From Botrimarina hoheduenensis (GTDB lineage Bacteria > Planctomycetota > Planctomycetia > Pirellulales > Lacipirellulaceae), in the NCBI RefSeq assembly GCF_007859815.1, contig NZ_SJPH01000001.1, forward strand, positions 427,987 to 491,986: 64,000 nucleotides of DNA, given 5' to 3'. The translations under genes were made by a program, and so were the position numbers. The notes under the pieces are model-generated. The model made no database searches. It was not told the DNA's origin and saw only the letters and a program-made list of their open reading frames with translations. Shown piece by piece: positions 18,479 through 25,271 of this stretch. How positions within the stretch are numbered: the stretch's first letter is position 1; each line of letters starts with the position of its first letter.

Positions 18479-19531
18479 TTACTTGGTCCCGCCCAGATCG
18501 ATCGGAAAGTCGTTCTCCGAGCCCGCTTTGGGCGTGAAGTCGATGCGACCGTCGCCGGAATACTTCACCTTTGAGGCTTGTACACCTCGCGTTCCGTTGA
18601 GCGAGTCGTGCTGGCCGGAGAGCGGTGCGAGCGATGTCGGATTGAACAGCATCTCACGCACCTCTTCGGCTTCGACGATTTCCATTTTGAACGGCGGCCG
18701 CTCTTCGGCGGCCCGTTTCATCATCCCCATGACCGTATCGAAGAAGCCGGGTTGCGGCTCTTGGATGGCGTCGCGGTTCTGTTCCTCTTCGCGCGAGTTG
18801 CGTGACACCCCCGAGCCGAGCAGGTCGGCGGCGGTCACCTCAACCATGGCGGTCGATTCTTCGTCGTTCGGGTTACGCGGGATGAGGCTCAGCTCGCCCA
18901 GGTTCTGCGCGAGGTCGACCTTCGAGGCCTGCTCGGGGGTGACCAAGAGCGAAACCGTCTTGGGGATCGCTTTGGCTTCGTCCCCTTCCGCGGACCGTTG
19001 AACGACCTGCTCTACCGCAAACACGCGGATGTTTTGGAGGATGACGCGGGTCTTGGCTTCGGGGATGCCGGCCCGAGCGTTCGCGGCGACGTACAGCTGC
19101 ACATCGACACGGTCACCAGGGCTCAGAAGCCCCGCCGCGCTTTTCTCGGCGTTCACGGCGATTGTCGAGAGCCGGTAGCCGTCCGGGATGTTGACGATCG
19201 GGTCAGCGAACTCGCCCGCTGCTAGCAGCTGGGCTTCAAGGATCGGCGTTCCCTGCACGAGCGTTGTGCGCGGACGGCGTCCTTCGAGGTCGTCTAGCGA
19301 GAGGATCGCACCGGGCGGAACGCGGTCAGCGGGCCACTCTTCGAGCGACACCATGCTGGCATTGATCGGGTCACCCAGGTTGATGTTGTGCAACGCAACG
19401 TAGATCGGCGTCGTATCGAGTTGCGCCGCCGGGCGATTCGCGTTGGCGTCCATCACCTGACGGATCCCAATGGATGCAGCGAGGCCGCAGCCCAGAGCGA
19501 TTGCCAGCAGAATGAATGATTTTGGTCGCAT
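18479..19531 (-). CDS. cpaB: Tad pilus assembly protein CpaB/RcpC (SAF domain)
   Basis: 350 aa. One N-terminal membrane helix (SFILLAIALGCGLAASIGI) leads to a periplasmic SAF domain (YVALHNINLGDPINASMVSL), then the RcpC block (GYRLSTIAVNAEKSAAGLL, PGDRVDVQLYV, VILQNIRVFAVEQ). CpaB supports the secretin and the periplasmic part of the Tad channel. The last 120 residues are less conserved and partly charged. It lies directly before cpaC, with about 120 bases between stop and start. Confidence 0.93.
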   Translation of the reverse strand: MRPKSFILLAIALGCGLAASIGIRQVMDANANRPAAQLDTTPIYVALHNINLGDPINASMVSLEEWPADRVPPGAILSLDDLEGRRPRTTLVQGTPILEAQLLAAGEFADPIVNIPDGYRLSTIAVNAEKSAAGLLSPGDRVDVQLYVAANARAGIPEAKTRVILQNIRVFAVEQVVQRSAEGDEAKAIPKTVSLLVTPEQASKVDLAQNLGELSLIPRNPNDEESTAMVEVTAADLLGSGVSRNSREEEQNRDAIQEPQPGFFDTVMGMMKRAAEERPPFKMEIVEAEEVREMLFNPTSLAPLSGQHDSLNGTRGVQASKVKYSGDGRIDFTPKAGSENDFPIDLGGTK

Positions 19532-19729
19532 TAATTACCCCCCTCGGCTTGCTGGCACTCCCCGACAAGGGGGTCAGCACCATCGCACGCCGATTTACGA
19601 GCCTCGTCGGATACTTCGGCACGACCGGCGCATCCGGTCCAGGAAAGTTCTTCGCGGCGTCCAAGGCTCCCTGATTAAGGGGCACGTCTTGGTCCGGTCG
19701 CCGCGTCCCGGTGAGCGATTGTCGCGGGC

Positions 19730-20305
19730 TCAGACCAGCATGCCGGCCCAAGCAAAGTAGGCGATCGACCCGATTGCGATGGGGATGCCGTAGGGCAGCA
19801 GCATCATGCGGGGCTTACGCTCCGCAGCGATCTCAGCGAGTTGTTCGGGGTTCTTGATCGCGGTGATCTCGTTCAGGATCATCCAGAACTGATTGTGGTG
19901 CTTGTCCCAACGCTTGTTGGTGAGCACCATGCCGATGGCGATGATGCCACCAACCACGGCCGAGACGGCAAAGGCGTAAGCCGTTACCGTGCCCCAGACC
20001 CAGGCACCGATACCGGCCATGAGTTTCACGTCGCCGGCTCCCATGCCGCCAATCGCGTAGGCGGGTAGCAGCAACGCGAGGCCGACGGCCGTGCCGATCA
20101 GGCTGTACACTAATCCTTCCCAGCCCGCGTAGGGGCTGAGCGTGGCGCTCCAGACCCAGCCGCTGGCGATCATCGGGAAGGTGATCCAGTTGGGCACGCG
20201 AAGCTGCATGCCATCGATCACCGCCGCGACGATCAGGGTGACGGTAACGAACCAAACGGGCCAGTTTGCCACAAAGGCGTCGGCGAGTTGTGCGGTGTCG
20301 AACAT
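19730..20305 (-). CDS. cpaA: Prepilin peptidase CpaA/TadV (A24 family)
   Basis: Cleaves Flp prepilins at the cytoplasmic face of the inner membrane. With the ATG at 20305 the protein has 191 residues (MFDTAQLADAFVANW). A longer form from 20398 would add 31 residues without family character. Both catalytic aspartates are present, in AAVIDGMQLRVPN and in the classic GMGAGDVKLMAG. About six membrane helices are visible, and a cytoplasmic charged segment (NKRWDKHHNQFW, KNPEQLAEIAAERKP) lies before the last one. It is the gene after flp1 in the operon. Confidence 0.92.
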   Translation of the reverse strand: MFDTAQLADAFVANWPVWFVTVTLIVAAVIDGMQLRVPNWITFPMIASGWVWSATLSPYAGWEGLVYSLIGTAVGLALLLPAYAIGGMGAGDVKLMAGIGAWVWGTVTAYAFAVSAVVGGIIAIGMVLTNKRWDKHHNQFWMILNEITAIKNPEQLAEIAAERKPRMMLLPYGIPIAIGSIAYFAWAGMLV

Positions 20306-20560
20306 CGGCGTGAGCTCTGCAAACTTGGGGCGGAGGGGAAGAACGCTCACCGGCGGCTTTAAGTGCCAGCCGACAAGCGCGATGGTTTTTGTAGGCATCG
20401 AACCCTAGCTCGTGGTCTGTGGCACCCAACCGCTTCTGCACGGCCCGGTTCAAAAACCCATCCCTACGAGGCCGCAGACTCGGCCCAGCCCGCACAAGCC
20501 GAAGATTGGCCAACCACAAGCTGCGAGGGCGAACTGATTGCGCAGCAAAGGTCGCCACCT

Positions 20561-20598
20561 AAAACAACGACCGGCGTCCGCGGAGCGAACGCCGGTCG
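20561..20598 (-). terminator. Terminator-like hairpin after flp1
   Basis: Nine-base stem 20569-20577 with 20589-20597 (GACCGGCGT/ACGCCGGTC), followed on the minus strand by TTGTTTT. It probably lowers transcription from the pilin gene into cpaA, so pilin is made in excess. Confidence 0.6.
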
Positions 20599-20656
20599 GT
20601 CGGGTTAAGTATCGCCAGCCCCCGATCGCACGAGGATCAGGCGAGGCCCCTTCGTA

Positions 20657-20836
20657 TCAGCTGCCGCCGAGTTGGCCGGCAACCGTGGTGAACGTAGCGG
20701 TGGCGTTGGTCCCGATCGAGCGGATCGCTGTCAAGCAGACGATCACGATCAGGGCCAGCATGACGGCGTACTCGACAGCCGTGGGGCCATCTTCCGACGC
20801 GAGGAATCGTTGCACCTTCTGAGCGAAATTCTTCAT
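20657..20836 (-). CDS. flp: Flp-type major pilin, copy 1
   Basis: 59 aa. Short charged leader MKNFAQKVQRFLASEDGPTA, then the Flp motif AVEYAVMLALIVIVCLTAIR. The prepilin peptidase probably cuts after the Gly or Ala just before the Glu-Tyr pair. The tail is TTVAGQLGGS. The protein differs from copy 2 only at the extreme C-terminus. It is the structural subunit of the pilus. No strong ribosome site precedes the ATG (GCCCCGTGAAACC), unlike copy 2, so expression may be lower or depend on coupling. It carries its own downstream hairpin. Confidence 0.94.
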   Translation of the reverse strand: MKNFAQKVQRFLASEDGPTAVEYAVMLALIVIVCLTAIRSIGTNATATFTTVAGQLGGS

Positions 20837-21204
20837 GGTTTCACGGGGCTTGCTGCGGCAGCCCTTGATTGAGTGACGGGGCGATACCGCCCTTTTTTGG
20901 GGAAAACCTTCGATTTGTTTCTTGAAGACCGTTGAGGCAGCCCGGCGGAAACTAACGTTGAAGGCCAACAAACAACCTTGTTGGAAAGTCGTTTTGCCAA
21001 TCGTTCGTGAGACGGCAATCGATCTGAAGGTCGACTGTGGCACACGCTCAGTTGATCAGCACGCAACCGTAGCATCGGGCTTGTGGCGGAGGCTTGAGAC
21101 ATTGCTAGCGATTCACAGCAAGCCATGGAGGGGGCCGTGCTGCAGGTCGGATAATCGTCAGCACCAATCGGTGGTTTGTGGCGCACTAGCAGGCAGTTTT
21201 CGCC
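20837..21204. other. Leader region between the two pilin genes
   Basis: No gene is recognised. It holds a 7-bp hairpin (CCAACAA 20965-20971 with TTGTTGG 20978-20984). On the minus strand, before flp1, it shares the string CCCCGTCACT followed by AGGGCT with the leader of flp2. It may carry a separate promoter for flp1. Confidence 0.4.
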
Positions 21205-21250
21205 CTACACAAAGACCCGACCGGCGTCCGCAATGCGGGCGCCGGTCGGG
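21205..21250 (-). terminator. Strong hairpin terminator after flp2
   Basis: Sixteen-base stem, 21216-21231 with 21235-21250, with one G-U-type mismatch and a three-base loop. It is followed on the minus strand by GTCTTTGTG. The hairpin after flp1 has the same stem core (ACCGGCGTCCG), so it was probably duplicated along with the gene. Confidence 0.75.
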
Positions 21251-21307
21251 CGGGCAAGAGGCGGTAATCACTAGCAAAGCGTGGTCACCGCGGCTAAGTC
21301 GAGTGGA

Positions 21308-21499
21308 TCAGCTACCACCGCCACCGCCGGACAACTGACCGGCAACCGTGGTGAACGTAGCGGTGGCGTTGGTCCCGATCGAGCGGATCGCTGTCAAGCA
21401 GACGATCACGATCAGGGCCAGCATGACGGCGTACTCGACAGCCGTGGGGCCATCTTCCGACGCGAGGAATCGTTGCACCTTCTGAGCGAAATTCTTCAT
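21308..21499 (-). CDS. flp: Flp-type major pilin, copy 2 (promoter-proximal)
   Basis: 63 aa from the ATG at 21499, which has a strong ribosome site (GGAGGAAGCC before the ATG). This beats the longer frame from 21532. Leader and Flp helix are the same as in copy 1; the tail is extended to GQLSGGGGGS. It is the first gene after the c-di-GMP riboswitch and ends at the strong hairpin, so it is likely the main pilin transcript. The coding DNA is identical to copy 1 over 163 bases (21339-21501 against 20676-20838). Confidence 0.95.
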   Translation of the reverse strand: MKNFAQKVQRFLASEDGPTAVEYAVMLALIVIVCLTAIRSIGTNATATFTTVAGQLSGGGGGS

Positions 21500-21742
21500 G
21501 GCTTCCTCCGTAGTGGGCATTACCGGATACACCGGGGTTAGCCCTGCTAGTGACGGGGGCTTCGGCGCCCCTCGATGATTGGCTTTCTCGCGACCCCCGA
21601 GATTGCTCCCGGGGCGAGCCCGCTGATTGTCGCGATCGGGCCTGTAAGTAACGGGAACTGCGTATCACCAGGTGAGGCGATTCCCTTCGTCCGGACGGCG
21701 CTGAAGTCTCGCTTGTAGGCGGGGTTCAGCTTGGTTCGGCGA

Positions 21743-21830
21743 GTCCTGTGGCAGCCGGTCTTCCCACCAAACAAAGGTGGGCTTTGGCTTTGCGCCCCAG
21801 TCTTGCGACTGGTTTGCCTTTCTCGTGGAC
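21743..21830 (-). promoter_or_regulatory. c-di-GMP-I (GEMM-I) riboswitch aptamer upstream of the Tad locus
   Basis: Read on the minus strand from 21830, the RNA has a P1 stem of GUCC with GGAC (21830-21827 with 21746-21743). The conserved CACGAGAAAGGCAAACC follows, then a CCAGUC-GCAA-GACUGG hairpin with a GNRA loop. Next comes the diagnostic GGGGCGCAAAGCC. A second arm (CCCACC/GGUGGG) follows, ending AAGACCGGCUGCC. These match the GEMM-I consensus in order and spacing, including the ligand-binding G in GGCAAA and the C before CGGCUGCC. It sits 244 bases before the flp2 start, in the same direction. I could not define the expression platform. Known members bind cyclic di-GMP and act on transcription or translation. 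Confidence 0.92.
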
Positions 21831-21970
21831 GATTACGCAGCGGGCTCTTAGTTTGATGAACCGCGGGGGCGAAACTCGCCGGCGGATCGGAGCAAGTGGT
21901 GGGAGATGAGGAAGGAGATGAGGTGGGAGGCTGGCGAGGCGATTCGTTCGCCGCCGCTGCCGTCACTGGA

Positions 21971-21998
21971 AACCTATGTCACATTTGGCCGGGGTCAA
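21971..21998 (-). promoter_or_regulatory. Candidate promoter for the Tad transcript
   Basis: On the minus strand TTGACC (21998-21993) and TAGGTT (21976-21971) are separated by 16 bases, next to an AT-rich stretch. A start near 21964 would place the riboswitch about 130 bases into the RNA. The hexamers are imperfect. Confidence 0.35.
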
Positions 21999-22157
21999 AT
22001 AAACTTTAGAAAATATTCTTAAGCCGCTCTGACCGACTTCTCCCGCGGCGACGGCACCCGGACGGCACACTTTTTTAGCTGTCGAAGAAACGCTCTTCGC
22101 CGCGCAGCCCCGGTCGGTAAGACTAGTGCGCAACCTTCTTCCCTGTGGGCTTTCGCT

Positions 22158-23048
22158 GTGGCCTCGTCGATTTCTTCTTCGCCGCTCTCAATGTTGTCGG
22201 CAACGCTCAGCGCCGTCGCTGATCGGCTCGAAGCTCAACCGGTAGGCGGCTACGGGATTTCCGACGTTATTGCGGCGGAGCCCGTTGCTTGGGCGGCGAT
22301 GGCGCTCGCGGGCACCGGGAGAGACGCCGCTGCCCGCACCGCTGCCGAGTGGCTTGCCAAGGCGCAACAGTCCGATGGTTCGGTGGGCGTTACCGCCGAA
22401 GAGCAACGCCCTGCCTGGACCACCGCCCCGGCCGTGCTCGCCTGGTTGGCCGTCGATCCGAGCGGTTATGCCGATCGTATCGATCGGGCCTTTGCATGGG
22501 CCTTAGAGCAAAAGCCGTGGACGGCACCTCGCACGCGCATCTTTGGCCACGACACGGAATTGGCCGGCTGGTCATGGGCGGCTGACACGCACTCGTGGCT
22601 TGAGCCAACCGCGTTCTTTGTAAAGGCATTTGTGGCGGCGGGCCGCACCGAGCCGCCGCGCGTTCAAGAGGCCATCCGCTTGCTGGTCGATCGTTTACTG
22701 CCCCGCGGCGGTGCCAATTACGGCAACACGGTCGTCTTGGGGCAAGAACTGCTACAGCATGTGCAGTCGAGCGGAATCGTTGCCTGGGTTCTGGCGGATA
22801 CGCCGTCAGCCAACCATCTGACAGCCACTCTTGACTACCTCGAAGCCGCGATCGAGGAGCCGACCGGTGTCGCTTCGCTGGCTTACGCCGCGTTGGGGCT
22901 TAGTGCGGCGGGACGCTTCAGCGAGCGGCTCGCTGAAGCGCTGATCGCCGCCGCGCCGCGTGTGGAAACCTGTGCAGGCAGCTACAAGCCAGCGTTGTAC
23001 GCCAGCGCTTGTCAGGCCGTGCTCCGTGCCGAGGCAAATCATTCATGA
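22158..23048 (+). CDS. Alpha/alpha-toroid (prenyltransferase/squalene-cyclase-like) repeat protein
   Basis: 296 aa from a GTG at 22158; an ATG at 22191 is an alternative. Several repeats of the toroid type are visible, each with paired helices and a conserved turn (AAEWLAKAQQSDGSVGV, AFAWALEQKPW, WSWAADTHSWLEPTAFFVKA). The DGSVG turn resembles QW-like motifs of squalene cyclases. No DXDD catalytic motif is seen, so enzymatic cyclisation is unlikely. The stop codon overlaps the ATG of the DUF362 gene (ATGA), so the two are translationally coupled and likely work together. Their joint role is unknown. It faces away from the Tad locus. Confidence 0.75.
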   Translation: MASSISSSPLSMLSATLSAVADRLEAQPVGGYGISDVIAAEPVAWAAMALAGTGRDAAARTAAEWLAKAQQSDGSVGVTAEEQRPAWTTAPAVLAWLAVDPSGYADRIDRAFAWALEQKPWTAPRTRIFGHDTELAGWSWAADTHSWLEPTAFFVKAFVAAGRTEPPRVQEAIRLLVDRLLPRGGANYGNTVVLGQELLQHVQSSGIVAWVLADTPSANHLTATLDYLEAAIEEPTGVASLAYAALGLSAAGRFSERLAEALIAAAPRVETCAGSYKPALYASACQAVLRAEANHS

Positions 23049-24055
23049 GCCACACGCCAAGAATCAGCCGACGAACCGCTCTGGCGGTAGGCGGCCTTGC
23101 CGCTGCGGGACTGTTGGCACCGGCGGCCACCGGACTATTCCGGCGTCGCCAGGCCAGCGTCTTTATCGCCAAAAACCAGCGGTACGATGGCGACCTCGTC
23201 ACCACAATCCGCGCGGGGCTTGTCGCCGCGGGCATCGACAACCGCAACCTTGTTGGCAAACGCGTGTTGCTCAAGCCCAACCTGGTTGAGCCGACGCGTA
23301 TAATACCGCACATGACGACGCATCCGGCGGTTGTCATCGCCGCGGCAGAGGTGTTTCGCGGCTGGGGCGCGTTGGTGACGGTTGGCGAGGGGCCCGGCCA
23401 CGTGCGTGACACCGAAGTGGCGCTGATCGAGTCGGGCGTTGGCGAGGCACTTGCCGAGGCGGGACTCGATTTTGCCGACCTTAACTACCAGCGAACCGCG
23501 TTCCGGCGCAATCGCGGCCGATTCAGCAAACTCAAAGGACTCCACCTGCCCGAGAGTGTGGTCGAAGCCGATTTGGTGGTGTCGTTGCCGAAGATGAAAA
23601 CCCACCACTGGGTGGGAGCGACCCTCAGCATGAAGAACCTCTACGGTGTGATCCCGGGCATCAAGTACGGGTGGCCGAAGAACGTGCTGCACCACAACGG
23701 GATCCCTCAGACCGTGGCCGATATCAACGCCACCCTGCCGCGTCTGGTGGGGATCGTCGATGGCATCGAGTGCATGGAGGGAGACGGCCCGATTCTTGGT
23801 AGCCCAAAGCCGATGGGGCTGATCGCCGTAGGAACGAGCCTGCCTGCTCTCGATGCGACGTTGGCCCGTGTGATGGGACTCGATCCTCAGCGGATGGAGT
23901 ACCTGGCTTTGGCGTCGCAGCGAATTGGTCCGATCGCCGATGAGCGGATCGCCCAGCACGGCGAAAACTGGCGCGAGCTGGTGAATCCCTTTGCCGTGCT
24001 CGATGAGCCGCACTTGCAGCGGTTGCGGGCGTTGGGGGGCGAGCGGGTAACCTGA
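23045..24055 (+). CDS. Tat-exported DUF362 protein
   Basis: 336 aa from the ATG at 23045. The N-terminus has a twin-arginine signal (SRRTALAVGGLAAAGLLAP). The mature part shows DUF362 features: KRVLLKPNLVEP, HMTTHPAVVIAAAEVFR, VVSLPKMKTHHWVGATLSMK, IVDGIECMEGDGP and LPALDATLARVMGL. Some family members carry ferredoxin domains; here no CxxC cluster is present. Biochemical function is unknown for the family in general. Tat export suggests folding or cofactor loading before transport. The start overlaps the stop of the toroid protein gene by four bases. Confidence 0.82.
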   Translation: MSHTPRISRRTALAVGGLAAAGLLAPAATGLFRRRQASVFIAKNQRYDGDLVTTIRAGLVAAGIDNRNLVGKRVLLKPNLVEPTRIIPHMTTHPAVVIAAAEVFRGWGALVTVGEGPGHVRDTEVALIESGVGEALAEAGLDFADLNYQRTAFRRNRGRFSKLKGLHLPESVVEADLVVSLPKMKTHHWVGATLSMKNLYGVIPGIKYGWPKNVLHHNGIPQTVADINATLPRLVGIVDGIECMEGDGPILGSPKPMGLIAVGTSLPALDATLARVMGLDPQRMEYLALASQRIGPIADERIAQHGENWRELVNPFAVLDEPHLQRLRALGGERVT

Positions 24056-24081
24056 TCGTCGGGCTACGGGGCAAGACTAAG

Positions 24082-24426
24082 CTAACGCTGCGGCTCGCGT
24101 GCGGGGCTTTCGACGAGCGTCGGCAGGTGTTTGACCAGCCACGGCGTTGCCGCAACCGCTTCACGCGTTGCCCATGTGGCACCCGCGGTCCACAGATCGG
24201 CCGAGCAACCGGGGCAGGGCATCGTTTCTTGGCCGTACGAACCCGGCCTGGTCGGGTCATCGGTGCGCCAAGCCACGTCGCACTCGTCGCATAATACCAC
24301 CACGCGCCGACAGACGCCGCACTGGCGTAGTCCGAGCGGGCCGGCTGCACAGACGGGGCAGATTCCGATCGAGAGCATCACGGGCCGGAACTCGTTAGGG
24401 TCGGAGGGGAAACGCCGTGATGACAC
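24082..24426 (-). CDS. Small zinc-ribbon protein
   Basis: 114 aa from a GTG at 24426; an ATG at 24378 would give 98 residues and keep all cysteines. Eight cysteines form four CxxC knuckles (Cys23/26, 36/39, 46/49 and 71/74), enough for two zinc sites. After the knuckles comes a helical tail (REAVAATPWLVKHLPTLVE). The family is not recognised. The start overlaps the end of the upstream membrane-anchored gene by 32 bases, so the two are probably co-transcribed. Confidence 0.7.
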   Translation of the reverse strand: MSSRRFPSDPNEFRPVMLSIGICPVCAAGPLGLRQCGVCRRVVVLCDECDVAWRTDDPTRPGSYGQETMPCPGCSADLWTAGATWATREAVAATPWLVKHLPTLVESPAREPQR

Positions 24427-25081
24427 GATCGCCGTCGATCACCAGCTTAAGATATTGCGCCGAAGGATGGCCCTTCCGCGCTCCGGACTCGCCACCGATG
24501 TAGCCGATCCGGCGGCGCAGATTAACCGTGTAAATGGTGCGGCCTTCTTCTCGCTGGGTTGTTGTCTGTTTACCTGCCAGAGCTAGCCCATAGGCTTCGT
24601 CGATCAGACGCACGACTTCGGCCGGGTCGTTTGTATCGAACACCCCGTGTTGGCCGACGCGGTCGGGCTCATCCAGCGTGTGAGCCATGACGTGCGCTAG
24701 GCGATGGCCCTGCTGGCTGCCGCGCGTGTACCGCAATCCGCCGGAGGACTCGTAGACTCCCCGGCCCCGATCGGTAAGAACGGTTGGCAGGTCGGCCGGA
24801 TCGACGGCGGCAGGAACTCCGGTCGGGGAACCGGCTCCCGACCGCGGGGTCCGTTCGGGAGCGGGGCGCGATTGCGGCGCGGGCTTATCGGCAGGTTGAT
24901 CGATCGCGGGCAGCGAGGGCAGCGATATGCCCAGGGTCTGCTTCGCGAGCGGCTGCAGCACCAGCACATAGAGCACTGCCGCCAAGCACAGCCCGATCGT
25001 AGCTCGTAGCGAAAGCCGCCCACGCGTGAGCGTGAGGATGCCCACGGCAAGCCGTGCTAGCTGTTGTTGTGGGTTTGCCAT
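24395..25081 (-). CDS. Membrane-anchored protein with a possible nuclease-fold C-terminus
   Basis: 228 aa from the ATG at 25081; a TTG at 25102 would add seven residues. One membrane helix (residues 27-45) is followed by a Pro-rich linker to about residue 105. A compact domain with the strings GHRLAHVMAHT, RTIYTVNLRRRIGYIGGESG and DGDRVITAFP follows. This His-containing helix, then strand, then final TAFP strand recalls small ribonuclease domains of the BECR type found in polymorphic toxins, but I cannot confirm it. No immunity-like gene is obvious; the overlapping downstream gene encodes a zinc-ribbon protein. The C-terminal domain would face outward or inward depending on helix orientation, which is undecided. 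Confidence 0.65.
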   Translation of the reverse strand: MANPQQQLARLAVGILTLTRGRLSLRATIGLCLAAVLYVLVLQPLAKQTLGISLPSLPAIDQPADKPAPQSRPAPERTPRSGAGSPTGVPAAVDPADLPTVLTDRGRGVYESSGGLRYTRGSQQGHRLAHVMAHTLDEPDRVGQHGVFDTNDPAEVVRLIDEAYGLALAGKQTTTQREEGRTIYTVNLRRRIGYIGGESGARKGHPSAQYLKLVIDGDRVITAFPLRP

Positions 25082-25271
25082 GGGATGAAAAACGTGTGCC
25101 AATTAGGCGTAAAACGAGTCGCCAAGCGCTCTCTCGGCGGGGGGGAATGTTTGACAGCGGGCTCCACGGCACTCTAGCTTGAACGACTGAAGCGGCTGTG
25201 TCGACGCCTAGTCGGCAGCGGAACCGTCCCCGCTAGCGAACTCCAGCACCGATGCACAAGGCCCCCCACTG

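Noticed and set aside
20837-21204. Possible second riboswitch before flp1
   Set aside because: CACGAACGATTGGCAAAA resembles the start of GEMM-I, but the GCGCAAAGCC block and the second arm are missing.
21547-21966. 139-codon minus-strand frame in the Tad leader
   Set aside because: It overlaps the riboswitch aptamer in the same direction. The product is low-complexity Ser/Pro/Arg sequence without a ribosome site.
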